Assembly: GCA_034401795.1 (NCBI GenBank)
Contig: CM067367.1
Coordinates: 37,630,130-37,694,129 of the forward strand
Reading direction: 5' to 3'
Length of the DNA stretch: 64,000 bases
From: Chaetoderma sp. LZ-2023a
Lineage: Eukaryota; Mollusca; Caudofoveata; Chaetodermatida; Chaetodermatidae
The position numbers and the translations under genes were made by a program. Of the stretch, positions 46,305 to 56,683 are shown piece after piece. The first letter of the stretch is position 1; each line of letters opens with the position of its first letter. The notes under the pieces are model-generated. The model made no database searches and was not told where the DNA came from. It saw only the letters and a program-made list of their open reading frames with translations.

Positions 46305-46935
46305 ACCGTCTATTTCTAGCTATGTCCAGTCTATTTCTAGCTATGTCCCATCTATTTCTAGCCATGCCCCGCCTACTTCTAGCTATGTTCTGTCCATTTA
46401 TAGCTAGGGCCTGTCTATTTCTAACTATGTTCTGTTCATTTCTAGCTATGTTCCGTCCATTTCTATAGCTATGTCCTGTCCATTTCTAGTTATGCCCGCT
46501 CATTTCTAGCTATGTCCCGGCCATTTCTACCAGTGTCCAATCCATTTCTAGCTATGTCCCGCCAAATTCTAGCTATGTATGCCTACCGTCCATTTCTAGC
46601 TTTGTCTAGTCCATTTCTAGCTATCTAACGTCCATTGTCATCTAGGTCTAATAAACTGTTTGCTATTTCCTGTACATTTCTAGCTAAGTCCAGTCAATTT
46701 TTAGCTATGGCCCGTCGATTTCTAGCTATGGCACGCCGATTTCTAAATTTAAATCTACGCGCAGTCCATTTATAGCTATTTCTAGTCCATTTCTAGCTAT
46801 TGCTAGTCCATTTCTATATACATGTATGTCCAGACCACCTCTGCATATGTTCCGTCCATTTCCAGCCATGCCCAGCCAATTTTAGCACTGTCCGGTCCAT
46901 TTCTAGGCAAGTCCAGCTCACATTGTCTGAGTATT
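46305..46935 (+). repeat. Minisatellite of ~18-bp CCATTTCTAGCTATGTC units
   Basis: About thirty diverged units of CCATTTCTAGCTATGTCC and variants (CCCGCC, CCAGTC). The unit closely resembles the end of the hairpin-MITE family (CCATTTCTAGTTATGCCCCG at 52785). It sits about 100 bp upstream of the EGF exon in gene sense. Confidence 0.9.
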
Positions 46936-47344
46936 TTAATCTATTTGAATGTATTTCCGGAATCATAATTTCAAGCTATACAGATAACCTGCTGAATATT
47001 TTGAATCTACTTTGCCTAGGTATTAACTTGTAAATTCACCAACAGATATAAAATTCAGACGCTTACTGTCGGACCTTTGCCACTACATTTAATTGTGACG
47101 TCAGTAGACAGAGTATCCGTGACGTACATGATTATGACGTCAGGTACTTGAGTGACAAATCTGATTCATGCCTTAAAGTGGAATGGCAATGGTTGCGTGC
47201 CCCAGGTTTTACACATGTAATACTGGCAAAGTTCACTGAAAACAAACAGCTAAAAAGATAAGATATATAACTCCATGCTCAGCAGATGTGTATTTCTTGT
47301 TGTCAGGATTTATCACATTCATGATGATTGGATGGATCAGATCT
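46936..47344. other. Intron with faint MITE traces
   Basis: TGAATATTTTGAATCTACTTT at 46992 and ACGTCA motifs near 47097-47141 are probably eroded family copies. Otherwise unremarkable. Confidence 0.4.
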
Positions 47345-47680
47345 GTCACTCAAGTATATCGTGGCATAATCAATATGTCACATGTAGGCTGACATCACAT
47401 GCAAAATGCATAATGAATGACGTATCTAGTTACGGCATGAACACCTAAAAGTCAGCCAAGCCTAGGAATCGTATGTCATTGATGGATTTGAAATAAAATA
47501 AAAAAATTAATGAAGATTTTGAAACTAGTTTGACTGGGCGATGTTGCTGCTATTCAACAGTTTATCTGTACAGTTATCTTGAAAATGGGATTCTGCGAAT
47601 TCAGGATTCAAAGTATATAAATCAACCCCGAGCGCAAAACGTGGGCCGAGCTCAACTAGAAATTAGAGGGGCATAACGAT
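47345..47680 (+). repeat. Hairpin-MITE family, decayed copy
   Basis: It has the family order (TCACATGTAGGCTGACATCA, GAATCGTATGTC, GAAGATTTTGAAACTAGTTTG, ATTCAACAGTTTATCTGTAC, CAACCCCGAGCG). The hairpin has a deletion on its right side. Confidence 0.75.
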
Positions 47681-48079
47681 AAATGCCTCCCTCTATTTGT
47701 CACACTCGTGAACAATTCGCTACAAGATTTAATAATAAAACCAAAGTAAATCACACTACATGTTACGTGCAAATGATCAGTTAATTAATGCATGTTCGTA
47801 ATATGTTTTATCATATAATATCTTGGCACAAGACAAATTGAACGACAAAATGTGAAACGATTGCTTTCATCCTTTTAAAGTTGAGCGTAATAGTCGTAGA
47901 AAGTAGAAAGTCGCAATGTGAATTGTGCCATGCACACATTGTTATGTGGGACCGGTGCAGAACGACCCCCTTTATTTGGTACCTATGCCTGAGACATACT
48001 CAGTAGCACATAATGGCATAGGCCTACACGGCATATCCATGGTATGCCATTATACTTTCCATACCACAGCCATACTTAC
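47681..48079. other. Intron between EGF and LamG exons, nothing recognised
   Basis: No coding or repeat structure beyond short AT-rich runs. Confidence 0.45.
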
Positions 48080-48247
48080 CATCACATTGTGATCCATACA
48101 CAAGGAATGCCTCGCTCTCAGGTCGATTAATGACGTCATGCCATGACAAAACATCTCCTGCGATACTTATGTGGCACTGAAGGGACAATTCATTCAAATC
48201 GCTATCGTCAAGAACACGTGACCAAATGTTCAACTGAGTTATATCTC
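48080..48247 (-). CDS. SVEP1-like: Exon: C-terminal part of laminin-G/pentraxin domain
   Basis: The 168-bp exon is phase 1 on both sides (acceptor ATTCTAG, donor GTAAGTATGG). It encodes GDITQLNIWSRVLDDSDLNEL and later GDVLSWHDVI, which match the last strands of pentraxin domains (G-D-I-x-x-x-N-x-W and N-V-x-S-W). The two Cys (LQCHI and SQCD) sit where this family has its late cysteines. It joins the EGF exon so that the split Asp codon begins the first EGF repeat. Confidence 0.85.
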
Positions 48248-48395
48248 CTAGAATATTCACAAATGCCAAAATAATGCTTCAATTTAAGTAGGATAGGATG
48301 TGCAACACCCACTCATCCATGTACCTACCCACCCACCCACCCACCCACACACTCACTCACCCAACACTCAAAGCAACAAGTGTTTAAAAAAAAGA

Positions 48396-48448
48396 TTTAC
48401 TACTGGAATGACTGGATCAGCTATCAACGTAGTCATTCCAGTGGTAAA
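48396..48448. repeat. Short perfect-stem inverted repeat in LamG intron
   Basis: TTTACTACTGGAATGACT and AGTCATTCCAGTGGTAAA form an 18-bp stem (one G-T pair) with a 17-nt loop, flanked by poly-A on both sides. A (CCCA)n run lies at 48329-48350. Confidence 0.75.
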
Positions 48449-48599
48449 ATAAAAAAAAGCCCACCTATCTCTTGGCAAATGTGCATTCCTCAAGGCCACT
48501 ACAGAGGGTGGGCCTGTTGGTCATTAAATTGTTAAACTATTACTAAGGTAGATCTATGAATCAAAGTCGGTGCTCCAACAATGCAATACTGCATATTAC

Positions 48600-48793
48600 C
48601 TGTTGTCCCGGATGGAACACGCAATCGTATTGGAGGAGAAATATCCAATTCTCCAGCATATTCCTTTGCAGTCAAAAGAGTGTCGATGGTGTTGAGAAAA
48701 TACATGGTCAATACATGGTTTGTGGAATCCCAAGTGACAGCCAGTGACATCCATGTTTTGTTATTAGGCGGTGATACAGTAACATCAGTCTCT
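48600..48793 (-). CDS. SVEP1-like: Exon: middle of laminin-G/pentraxin domain
   Basis: It begins after TTTATAG in phase 2 and encodes KTWMSLAVTWDSTNHVLTMY, the conserved strand around the Trp-x-x-x-x-V-T-W motif of pentraxin-like LamG domains. The donor ACAACAG/GTAATA fits the phase of the next exon. The frame stays open beyond it (reading NMQYCIVGAP) down to 48532, so the 3' boundary is less certain than the 5' one. With the chosen donor the usual G-x-L-x-x-G-Q strand would be missing, so a small exon may be hidden in the 350-bp intron that follows. Confidence 0.65.
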
Positions 48794-49164
48794 CTATAAA
48801 CAGGTATACATGTACATTAATTTATATTAGTAGTACTTCTATCTTATTGGACAGAGGATATAATTCATTTTAATCTAAGTCAGTAGTCAAGGGGGCCACT
48901 GTGCGCTATTGTTATGCAAATGAGCTCTTGACCTATTTTAAGACTGCATTCTAATTGTTTGTTCTAAATGAGCATGTAGACGCTATTGTTCTAAATGAGT
49001 GGGTAGACGCTATTGCTCTAAATGAGCTGGTAGACACTATTGTTCAAAAGTGTAGGGTACATGCTATTGTCCTAAATGTGTGTCTGCATGCTATTATTCA
49101 TAAGTGACAGCTGTGCGCCATTGTTCATAAGTGACCGCTGTAAGCTATTGTTCATGCAGGTGGT

Positions 49165-49232
49165 CGGTGGTATCTGGTGAATATTTTGAAACTAGTGTGA
49201 ATTGTAGCTTCCTATGTCAAATTAGTATTAAA
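49165..49232. repeat. Degenerate hairpin unit inserted in the left arm
   Basis: TGAATATTTTGAAACTAGTG ... CAAATTAGTATTAAAAAATATT is the family's hairpin in short form. The opposite arm runs straight through this position. Confidence 0.7.
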
Positions 49233-49753
49233 AAATATTTGCTTGCCTGAGATGGGGGTGGGGCGGCATCTCCCAGTCATTTAATTTAAAAAAAAAATCA
49301 GGGCGAAGTAGTGTTACACGGGTAATATATAGGCGAACTAAGCGATGTTGTATGTATAATATTATATAGATAATAATCATGTATCTATCGTATTTAAGGA
49401 GATGTATGTCTTTAAAGTGGCAGTCATTTAAATATAAAATTTTCAAAAAAATGTTGCTGCCTCAATTTTATACAGGCGGCTGCACATTTATGTGTATGTA
49501 CATGGCCGGACACACATGCACGCCAAAATGCATGCATACATGTGCGGCTGCCTGTTGCGGATTTGTGGTCGCAGTACATATAATCCTATAAAACGGTTCA
49601 AATTCACTCATTTTTCTCACTCCAGTCTAAACATCACAAAGTGGTTAGATGTGTATTTTAACTGCAAAGTAGTTAGGTAGCCTTAGGCAGTCATAAGCTT
49701 TCTTTGAAGAACCTTGTAACTTGAATGCTTGCTAGATGTATCCTATAATCAAT

Positions 49754-50355
49754 ATGCCAAGACGTAAATGTTTTGAATGTGATTCAACTTTTGATGGGTC
49801 AAATGACCTCAAGCAGCAAAAGATCCAATTCCATAACGATGAAGATATCGAAAATCGAGACAGTGAAGATGAAGAAATGACAGAGATGATGAGCCAAATG
49901 AGGCGGAGAGTGAAGCCGCCAATGACTCAGCAGAGTCTGAGAGTGAAGATGAAGGTGAAGATGAAAAAGAAGCCATAGGCAATCCGGAACTATTCACCAT
50001 ACTCCAAAATATTAAGTGGGTCTTAGACGCTGAACAATCAGGTTTAGAAGATGAGGATGGTGAAATGAACACAGACACAAATGGTGTAGGCAATGTGTCT
50101 ATTTCCGTATACGCTGATGCTTTAGTTGCAAAGTGCATAGACATAATGTTCCAGTGGAGGAGATTACAGAACTCTACGCTCATTAAAATAATTTGTCGGG
50201 AAACTAAAGATTTTATCACCAAGGTGTATGCATATGATGAAGCAGTCTTCTCAGCTTTTCGAAAAAGAGAGTTTCTGATCAAGAAGTACATAAGGAACAA
50301 TCTAGATGCTGACAATAATGATGATGATTCCGGTGGTGCTGGATCTTATCCATAA
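49754..50355 (+). pseudogene. Unrecognised acidic protein with N-terminal zinc-finger-like motif, frameshifted
   Basis: From ATG 49754 the frame encodes RRKCFECDSTFDGSNDLKQQ, a degenerate C2H2 start (Cys pair and one His), then a strongly acidic stretch. Near 49890 the coding signal shifts one frame and continues acidic. It then enters a predicted helical part without acidic bias (ISVYADALVAKCIDIMFQWR, KDFITKVYAYDEAVFSAFRK) and stops at 50355. About 200 residues in total. An AATAAA lies at 50473, suitable for polyadenylation. I do not recognise the family. Being centred between foldback arms, it could be the element's own gene or a captured host gene. Confidence 0.55.
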
Positions 50356-50472
50356 GGAATCAGTTTACTTATCGATAAATGGATCTCCAGAACATTGACT
50401 ATTTGTGTATGCTACTGAAACCATATGTTTTATCATATGAAATAGTTTCTTCAATGTAAACATATGGATACA

Positions 50473-50478
50473 AATAAA
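50473..50478 (+). terminator. Candidate polyadenylation signal after the foldback ORF
   Basis: AATAAA about 120 bp downstream of the stop codon at 50355. The assignment is positional. Confidence 0.4.
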
Positions 50479-50576
50479 GCATTGGTTCTTTATGTGCATG
50501 TTGATTTGATGATTGTAGCTATATATCCATCCGGGTCCCCCACATCCATCAATATACAAATCAGAGTGGGTGCTGT

Positions 50577-50862
50577 TGGTGGTGGCGGTGGGGTTGGTGG
50601 TTGGTGGATGCAGTGGGTGGTGGTGGTGGATGGGTGGTGGTGGATGGTGGTGGTGGGTTAATGCTTAGTGGTGGGTGTTGGTGCTTAGTGGTTGGCGATG
50701 ACTGTTGGTGGTGGTGGTGCTAGTGGCGTTTGTGGTGAAGGTGGTTGGTGGTAGTGTTGCTATGGTGGTAGAGGTGTGGTGGTGTTGGTGTTGGTGTTGG
50801 TGGTGTTGTTGGTGGTGGTGATGGTGGTGGTGATGGTGGGTGTTGGTAGTAGGTGGTTGCGG
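50577..50862 (+). repeat. GGT-rich tract
   Basis: Degenerate (GGT)n with GTTGGTGGT variants. Open frames on both strands (Val/Gly or His/Pro/Thr) are repeat artefacts. Confidence 0.95.
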
Positions 50863-51164
50863 CCACAATGTTTAGACAATGGATAGACAGCTATATTATT
50901 TTTGTTATCAGGGCCTCATTGACTAGGTACTCATAATGCATTCATGCTGACATAGGCATGTGTGCATACAGCCGAGACCTTTATTAAACCCTCATTGACA
51001 TACCCTCTCCAACCTATATGCCATTTTTCACACACCATGCTCTCACAAATTCCGACCATAATGTCTAGACACATGGATGGCTGTCAGAGTCTGTCATTCC
51101 AATGATAAATGTTAAAAAATAGTCTTCTATAGGTCTGCAAATATGAATATGAAGAAATTCGATA

Positions 51165-51463
51165 TTGGTTGGCGGGTGGGTGGGTGTTGGTGGTAGGGTG
51201 AGGTTAATGCATGGTGTTGGGTATAAGTGGTAGTGGTGGTGGTGGTGGTGGTGGTGGTGGTGGTGGTGGTGGTGGTGGTGGTGGTGGTGGTGCTTAGTGG
51301 TTGGTGGTGTATGTCAGTACTGGTGGTAGTGGTTCTGGTGGTGGTGCTAGTGGCGGTGGTGGTGAAGGTGGTGGGTGGTGGTGTTGATGCTGGGGGTGGT
51401 GATGGTGGTGTGTGTTGATGGTGATTATGGTGGTGGTGGTTGGTGGTGGGTGTTTGCTGGCGC
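51165..51463 (+). repeat. (GGT)n tract
   Basis: A pure (GGT)n core lies at about 51232-51291 with degenerate flanks. It is similar to the tract at 50577, including the phrase GTGCTTAGTGGTTGG, so the two may be duplicates of one segment. Confidence 0.95.
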
Positions 51464-52239
51464 AATGTCTAGACAAATGGATAGCCAGCAGAGCCAGTCA
51501 TTTAAATGATACATTTTTTTAATAGTCTTCTCTTGGTCTTCAAATGGACATTTTCTATGAGAAAATTGAAATTCTCTTGAAGAAATTCGAGAGTTAAATG
51601 GTTAAAGGGTTAAGAAAGTCTATGGTGCCCATGCAATGGTGTAACACGAGGTGGTCGCTTAGGGCATGTTTGACTGAATTATATAGTAAAAAACATGGTT
51701 ATAACATATCACTGCTGTGTAGCCCAAAAGGATATATTTATATTTGACTTGTAGTAAACGACCATCTATGATTATGCGACTATGCTCATAATGTGGCTCT
51801 TAATTGCTGAAATGTAGTCATGAATGATAAGGTATTAGGTTTCCAACCAACTCCCCACAATGCACTTACTACTGCTAACGTATGAATACCGTGAAGTAAA
51901 AATGCGTTCATCTTTAATGGTAAAAAACAATAGCCAGTGAGCGGGTTCACGCATTATTATCGATTTTTAAAAAACTTTATACTCCCAGCGGAGACATTGT
52001 AATATCTTGTCAAATATCAATCCCATGTCATTAGTTCACCAAAATGTGTTTTTATGTATGCGAGTGCACTCATATAATCAGGTGCTAACACTCGACTCCA
52101 CCGCGGCAATCAGCACTCTCTCATGCAGTATAATTAATGTATTTTATAGTCTGTGATATGAAAGACGTATTTTATGAAAAACATTCAACAGCGATCGGCA
52201 GCATGGTTTCCAAAAAAGAGTAATAAAACTAGGAAAAAA
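51464..52239. other. Inner part of the foldback element, nothing coding
   Basis: AT-rich sequence without conserved frames between the GGT tract and the right arm. Confidence 0.4.
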
Positions 52240-52774
52240 TTACTGTGTCCAGGCATGTACAAACACATGTTGCCGCATGTATAAATGTCCAAATGCCTGT
52301 ATAAAATTGCAGCCACAACATTTTTTCTGAAAATTTAATAATTACATGACTGCCACTTTAAAGACATATATCGCCTTAAATACAATAGATACATGATTAT
52401 TATCTATATAATATTATACATACAGCATTGCTTAGTTTACCTATATATTCCCGTGTAATGCTGTACTTTGCTCTGATTTTTTTGAAAATTAAATTACTGG
52501 GAGATGCCGCCCCCGCCCCCATCTCAGGCAAGTTGTATGCATGTATAATAGTGCACAGCCATCACTTATGAACAATAGCATGCAGATGCACATTTATAAC
52601 AATAGCGTGTACCCTACATTTTTTAACAACAGCATCTACCCGCGCATTTAGAACAATATCGTCTTCATGCTCATTTAGAACAACCAATCAGAATGCAGTA
52701 TTTAAATAGGTCAAGCGCTCATTAGCATAACAATAGCGCACAGCGGGCCCCTTGACTACTTAAGTCAATAGAGG

Positions 52775-52983
52775 AATCCATTTCTAGTTATGCCCCGCCC
52801 ATGTCTAGTTATGCCCCAGTCAGCCCCAGCCATTTCTAGCTAAACTCCACCCATTCTTTACGCATATTTAGATATATTTATATAATTTGAATCCTGATTC
52901 TCAGAATCCCAGTTTCATGGTAACTATACAGGTAGGATGTTGAATATTTTGAAACTAATTTGGCTGTGTGCTGTTGCTGCCAG
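52775..52983 (-). repeat. Hairpin-MITE family, truncated antisense copy
   Basis: It starts at the MITE end CCATTTCTAGTTATGCCCCG, twice repeated, runs through the family sequence and stops inside the hairpin at GCTGTTGCTGCCA, next to a C-rich run (52990-53028). Confidence 0.8.
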
Positions 52984-53747
52984 ACCATCCTCTATCCACC
53001 CCTCCACCCCACCCCCACCCCACCCGCGATAACTGTCAGTAACTGATATATGGCCAGAGTACTAAGCGAAAAGAAAGTACTTACATCTATGCTATGGTAG
53101 ACAATAAGCTGGATAGAATATAGTGCATATTCGATTGACTCTAGAGTCGAGTTGACTGGTTGTTAGCTGATTGAGGGACAATGGGAAAACAATACAAGAA
53201 CGGATGACGTCACTCCACTAGTCAACAATGCAACGATAGAATTAAGTTTCCAAACGAATGTACTCATAGATGCATACAAAGCTGTGATGATATTGCTAAG
53301 GTTCGCTTATCAACAAATTATATTCATGTCCGCATAGGGTCTACCTGATGGATTGGATACAATGTACACCAAGTATTTGTGACACTTCCTATGGATTGAG
53401 AATTTTATTTCCATTGCTATCTTACAAATCAGTTTCCCACAAAACTATTGTAGTTTATCAGCTAAACACGTTTCTGATGATTTAGTTTTTTACTCGTGAT
53501 TGGTATAATGATGATTAATTTAGCAGATATGATTCCATATTGAGATTGTTATTTCTTGTTAGACTGAGATTAGATTTGGCTAATTTGTTGCTAGACAGAC
53601 ATTGCAATTATAACAGTTAATACAGGACAACAGGCAACTGGCAGTGAACATATTGCATCATGCTTTCAGGTACTGATTCATTTGTTTTGATCTTCTCTTC
53701 TCAAATATAACTCTCGCCTTATGATTGGTCGATTAGCGTCACTGGAA
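52984..53747. other. Intron sequence, nothing recognised
   Basis: A CCACCCC-rich run at 52990-53028 is followed by AT-rich sequence without coding or repeat signal. Confidence 0.45.
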
Positions 53748-54023
53748 GAAATGGTCCTTTCCAGTTTTAGCTATGCCACGCCCATCTCCAGCTAAGCTCC
53801 ACCCAAACCGCGCTCATGTTGGTATCGACCGATCCCGGAACTCCCTGACTATCCATTTCCAGAAAACTATACAGGTAAGCTGTTAAATATTTTGAAACTA
53901 ATTAGCCTGGATTGTTTATTAAATGGTAAATACATACAATTCGTACAACGTGACATCATGCTACATGTCACTTAGTTGATTATGACGTCATATGATGGAT
54001 GGATAAACTGGAAAGGTCAATTG
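53748..54023 (-). repeat. Hairpin-MITE family, antisense copy
   Basis: The ends are AATGGTCCTTTCCAGTTTTAGC and AACTGGAAAGGTCAATT. Internal order is reversed relative to the copy at 9399. The central hairpin has only one arm (AATATTTTGAAACTAATTAG). Confidence 0.88.
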
Positions 54024-54106
54024 GTCAAGAAAATTTTGAGTAGCCGCTTTTCATAAGGTAAGATTATCTCTTGACGGTGAGTGTTTGGCCGGAATGGTTT
54101 CTGCAC

Positions 54107-54329
54107 CTATTAATATCAGCACGTATTGCCCCGTCATCAGTGAGTCCCACGGTGATACCAGCATCGTTTACCCCGAAGATGAGTATAGGTTGTCTGGAAC
54201 TATTCAGGTCAGACCGAAGCCAGAAAGTTATTGTCAGATTCTTCAAGTTCGGCGTTGAGGCAAACGGTAAGGTTAAATCTAAGCCGACACTAAGCGTGGT
54301 TAGGCTGCTTCGGAAAGACAGATCCGCAC
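54107..54329 (-). CDS. SVEP1-like: Exon: N-terminal half of laminin-G/pentraxin domain
   Basis: The acceptor is at 54330-54332 (TTCTTAG) and the donor is GTGCAG after AATAG; phase is 1 in and 2 out. The 73 complete codons carry the typical LamG/pentraxin strand motif LTITFWLRSD followed by ILIFGVNDAGITVGL. Reading past the donor meets a stop at 54064-54066, which supports splicing there. Splicing to the exon at 48793 joins the split Arg codon and gives a natural LamG sequence. In this family the domain is a beta-sandwich used for ligand binding. A trinucleotide repeat starts only about 25 bases upstream of the acceptor. Confidence 0.8.
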
Positions 54330-54354
54330 CTAAGAATCAACAGAAAGTTAAGTT

Positions 54355-54678
<324 letters not shown>

Positions 54679-55345
54679 CGAAGTGAACGCACGCGTTTAT
54701 TTAGCTCTGCAATTGCTGCCTGAATTTGCTAGTTTCTAACACGGTTTTGTAGATAAAGTTTATACATCTATTTCGTATTAGTATTTCCTTTCAAACTTTA
54801 TGTTTGATTTGTAAATTCTTGTCTTGGTTGGAGCGCATTTTGTGTCTCCATTTTCTAAAGGCATTCCTCTTAGCTGGCGCTTTCCGCCATTTGATAGGGC
54901 TTCTCTTACTGTGGTCAATACACTACATTTCTCCCCGCGCCAGTTTGCTATTTCTATAGTTCGTAGGCTAGCGCATTATATTTGGCAAGATCGCTTTGTA
55001 ATTTGTAAGCACAAGCCTAGTTCTTTAACTATATAAATCCTTATAGTCAGTTGGCTGTCCCCGGTCAACTCGAACAGACTAATAAATATATGACTGTACT
55101 ATCTATTCATATATTTGTTAGTATGCTTTAATCGGCTATGTGTTAGCGAACCACTTAGAAAGTGGTTCAAACTAACAAATATACGACTGTACTCTCTATT
55201 CGTATATTTATTGTTAGACGTCAGGGTTTCAAAAGGGGACACTATTTATTTAGTGTTTAGCTCTTTCCCTGACGTCCTGGTGTTGTATAAGTATATATTT
55301 ATTGTATATTGTAGTAGTATTGGGTTCCTCCTTTGATAAATCACC

Positions 55346-56679
55346 ATGGCAACCTATAAGCGTACCTTAAGCCTTAAAATAACAACTAAGGGGTGGGCTG
55401 TCACGGCTATCGACGTGTATCATGGGTTAAAAGACGCCGTTGGCGCGGGACCTGCTACTTTGCAGGGGCTTATCAATGTTACTAAAACTGTATGGAATGT
55501 AACAGTGTCAAGGAAAAGCTTCTGGAAGATGTTCTTATTGTAAAAGGTGAAGTTTGTAACGTAGAGGAAATCGAGTAAGATAGGTTGCTAGTGAAGATGA
55601 AAGTTCCACTAGAAATTCCAGATGACAGAATCATGAGTGAAGTATGGCAAAGTGCAAACGATTGAACGGGAAACATATCCCTTTGACAGAACGCTAGCAA
55701 ACGGTGTAAGACGTATTTGGTTTGATAAAGTGGATAGCCCTTTACCAAGCAGATTGACGCTTGATGGAAGCTTTGTCCTGCCCTTATGGTATAGAGGGCA
55801 AATTAAAGAATGCCGGATCTGCCTAAGTATTGACCATTTGGCAACAGATTGTCCCAATCGAAACAAATGTTTGCTCTGTGGTTCAGTTGACCATTTTAAA
55901 TGGCGCTGTCCAAAAAATCAAAACAAGCCCTCAGTATCAGGGGATAATCGCCCATTAAAGGATGCAACTGAGTCAAATGCTTCTGAAGCAACCGCTACGG
56001 AAGCTGTTGTTTTGGTTCATGCCACTGTAAATGACACAAACAAATCATCAAATCCTGTTAAAGTAACTACAGTTGATGAAATTAATGTATTAGAGGAGGG
56101 TATAACCTTAAGCCAAGAAAATACTCAAAATGCAGTGGAGCCCACGTTGCTGTAAAAGACATGCAGGAAAATGATGATCTTACAAAAGAGCCACTTTACA
56201 ATTCCTTAGAAGATGAATTACAATTAGGACAGGATAAGTTTAGGACTCAGAAGACAGAAAGTTCAGTCGATTTTCCGCTAAGCCCACTTGATTTAAGTCA
56301 GCTTGAAGATATGGTAAATGATGCTCCTGCCAAATGTGACTTAAGTAGCAATAAGCATCATAAAGAAGACAATAGCTCAAAATCTGAGATTGAAGTAAAT
56401 GATATGGATGATGATACAATGTCAGTTGCAGAATCAGATGTGTCCATTCAAACACAGAGTTCACAGATGAAAGATGAAATGGTAATGTACCGATCAGAAG
56501 GGGGTAAAGTGTTAGTGCCATACGTAACGGCGAGAGGCGTGAAATATCGTATACTGCGCCATGATTCTGATATTTCCAAATATGAATATTTGTCTGTGGT
56601 AGAACTAGGAAATATTGAATTCGCAGGAAAATTAGGTAAATGGTCTAAGAAACGAGCTAATAACCCCAAATCTAGTTAA
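55346..56679 (+). pseudogene. Tx1-type ORF1 (RNA-binding, two zinc knuckles), broken
   Basis: A possible start at 55346 (MATYKRTLSLKITTKGWAV) is followed by a stop at about 55541. The main open part starts near 55637 and carries two knuckles, CRICLSIDHLATDC and CLLCGSVDHFKWRC, both C-x2-C-x4-H-x4-C. A stop and frame change at about 56153 separate the acidic C-terminal part (56161-56679). In this family ORF1 proteins coat the element RNA. Confidence 0.8.
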
Positions 56680-56683
56680 TCTA

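Larger units (their letters stand above)
48872..52768. mobile_element. ~3.9-kb foldback element with ~0.5-0.65-kb inverted arms
   Basis: The left arm (48872 to about 49520) matches the inverse of the right arm (about 52240-52768). Matched phrases include AGTAGTCAAGGGGGCCACTG / inverse at 52745-52765, TTGCCTGAGATGGGGGTGGG / inverse at 52510-52535, and ATATAGATAATAATCATGTA / inverse at 52392-52412. The arms contain several GCTATTGTTCTAAATGAG-type tandem units. Between them are an acidic zinc-finger-like ORF (49754-50355) and two GGT-rich tracts. No recognised transposase is present. A small hairpin unit is inserted in the left arm only (about 49165-49232). Confidence 0.85.
561..54329 (-). other. 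SVEP1-like: SVEP1-like secreted multi-domain protein gene (10 exons, incomplete at both ends)
   Basis: Ten exons on the minus strand, each with AG acceptor and GT donor and each joining in phase, give 682 uninterrupted codons. The order is laminin-G/pentraxin (three exons), two EGF, TSP1, sushi, a unique segment with RRKR, and two GCC2/GCC3 repeats. The run from sushi to GCC2/GCC3 follows the order and cysteine spacing known for SVEP1, a secreted adhesion protein that binds integrin alpha-9-beta-1 in vertebrates. That function is known for the family and only inferred here. No start codon, signal peptide, von Willebrand A domain or stop codon lies in the window, so both ends of the gene are outside it. 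All introns from the LamG C-terminal exon onward are phase 1, the usual pattern for shuffled extracellular modules. Confidence 0.85.

Noticed and set aside
49809-50315. 168-codon minus-strand frame across the foldback ORF
   Set aside because: Ser/Leu-rich antisense of an acidic Glu/Asp-rich frame; the plus strand has the Cys motif and poly(A) signal.
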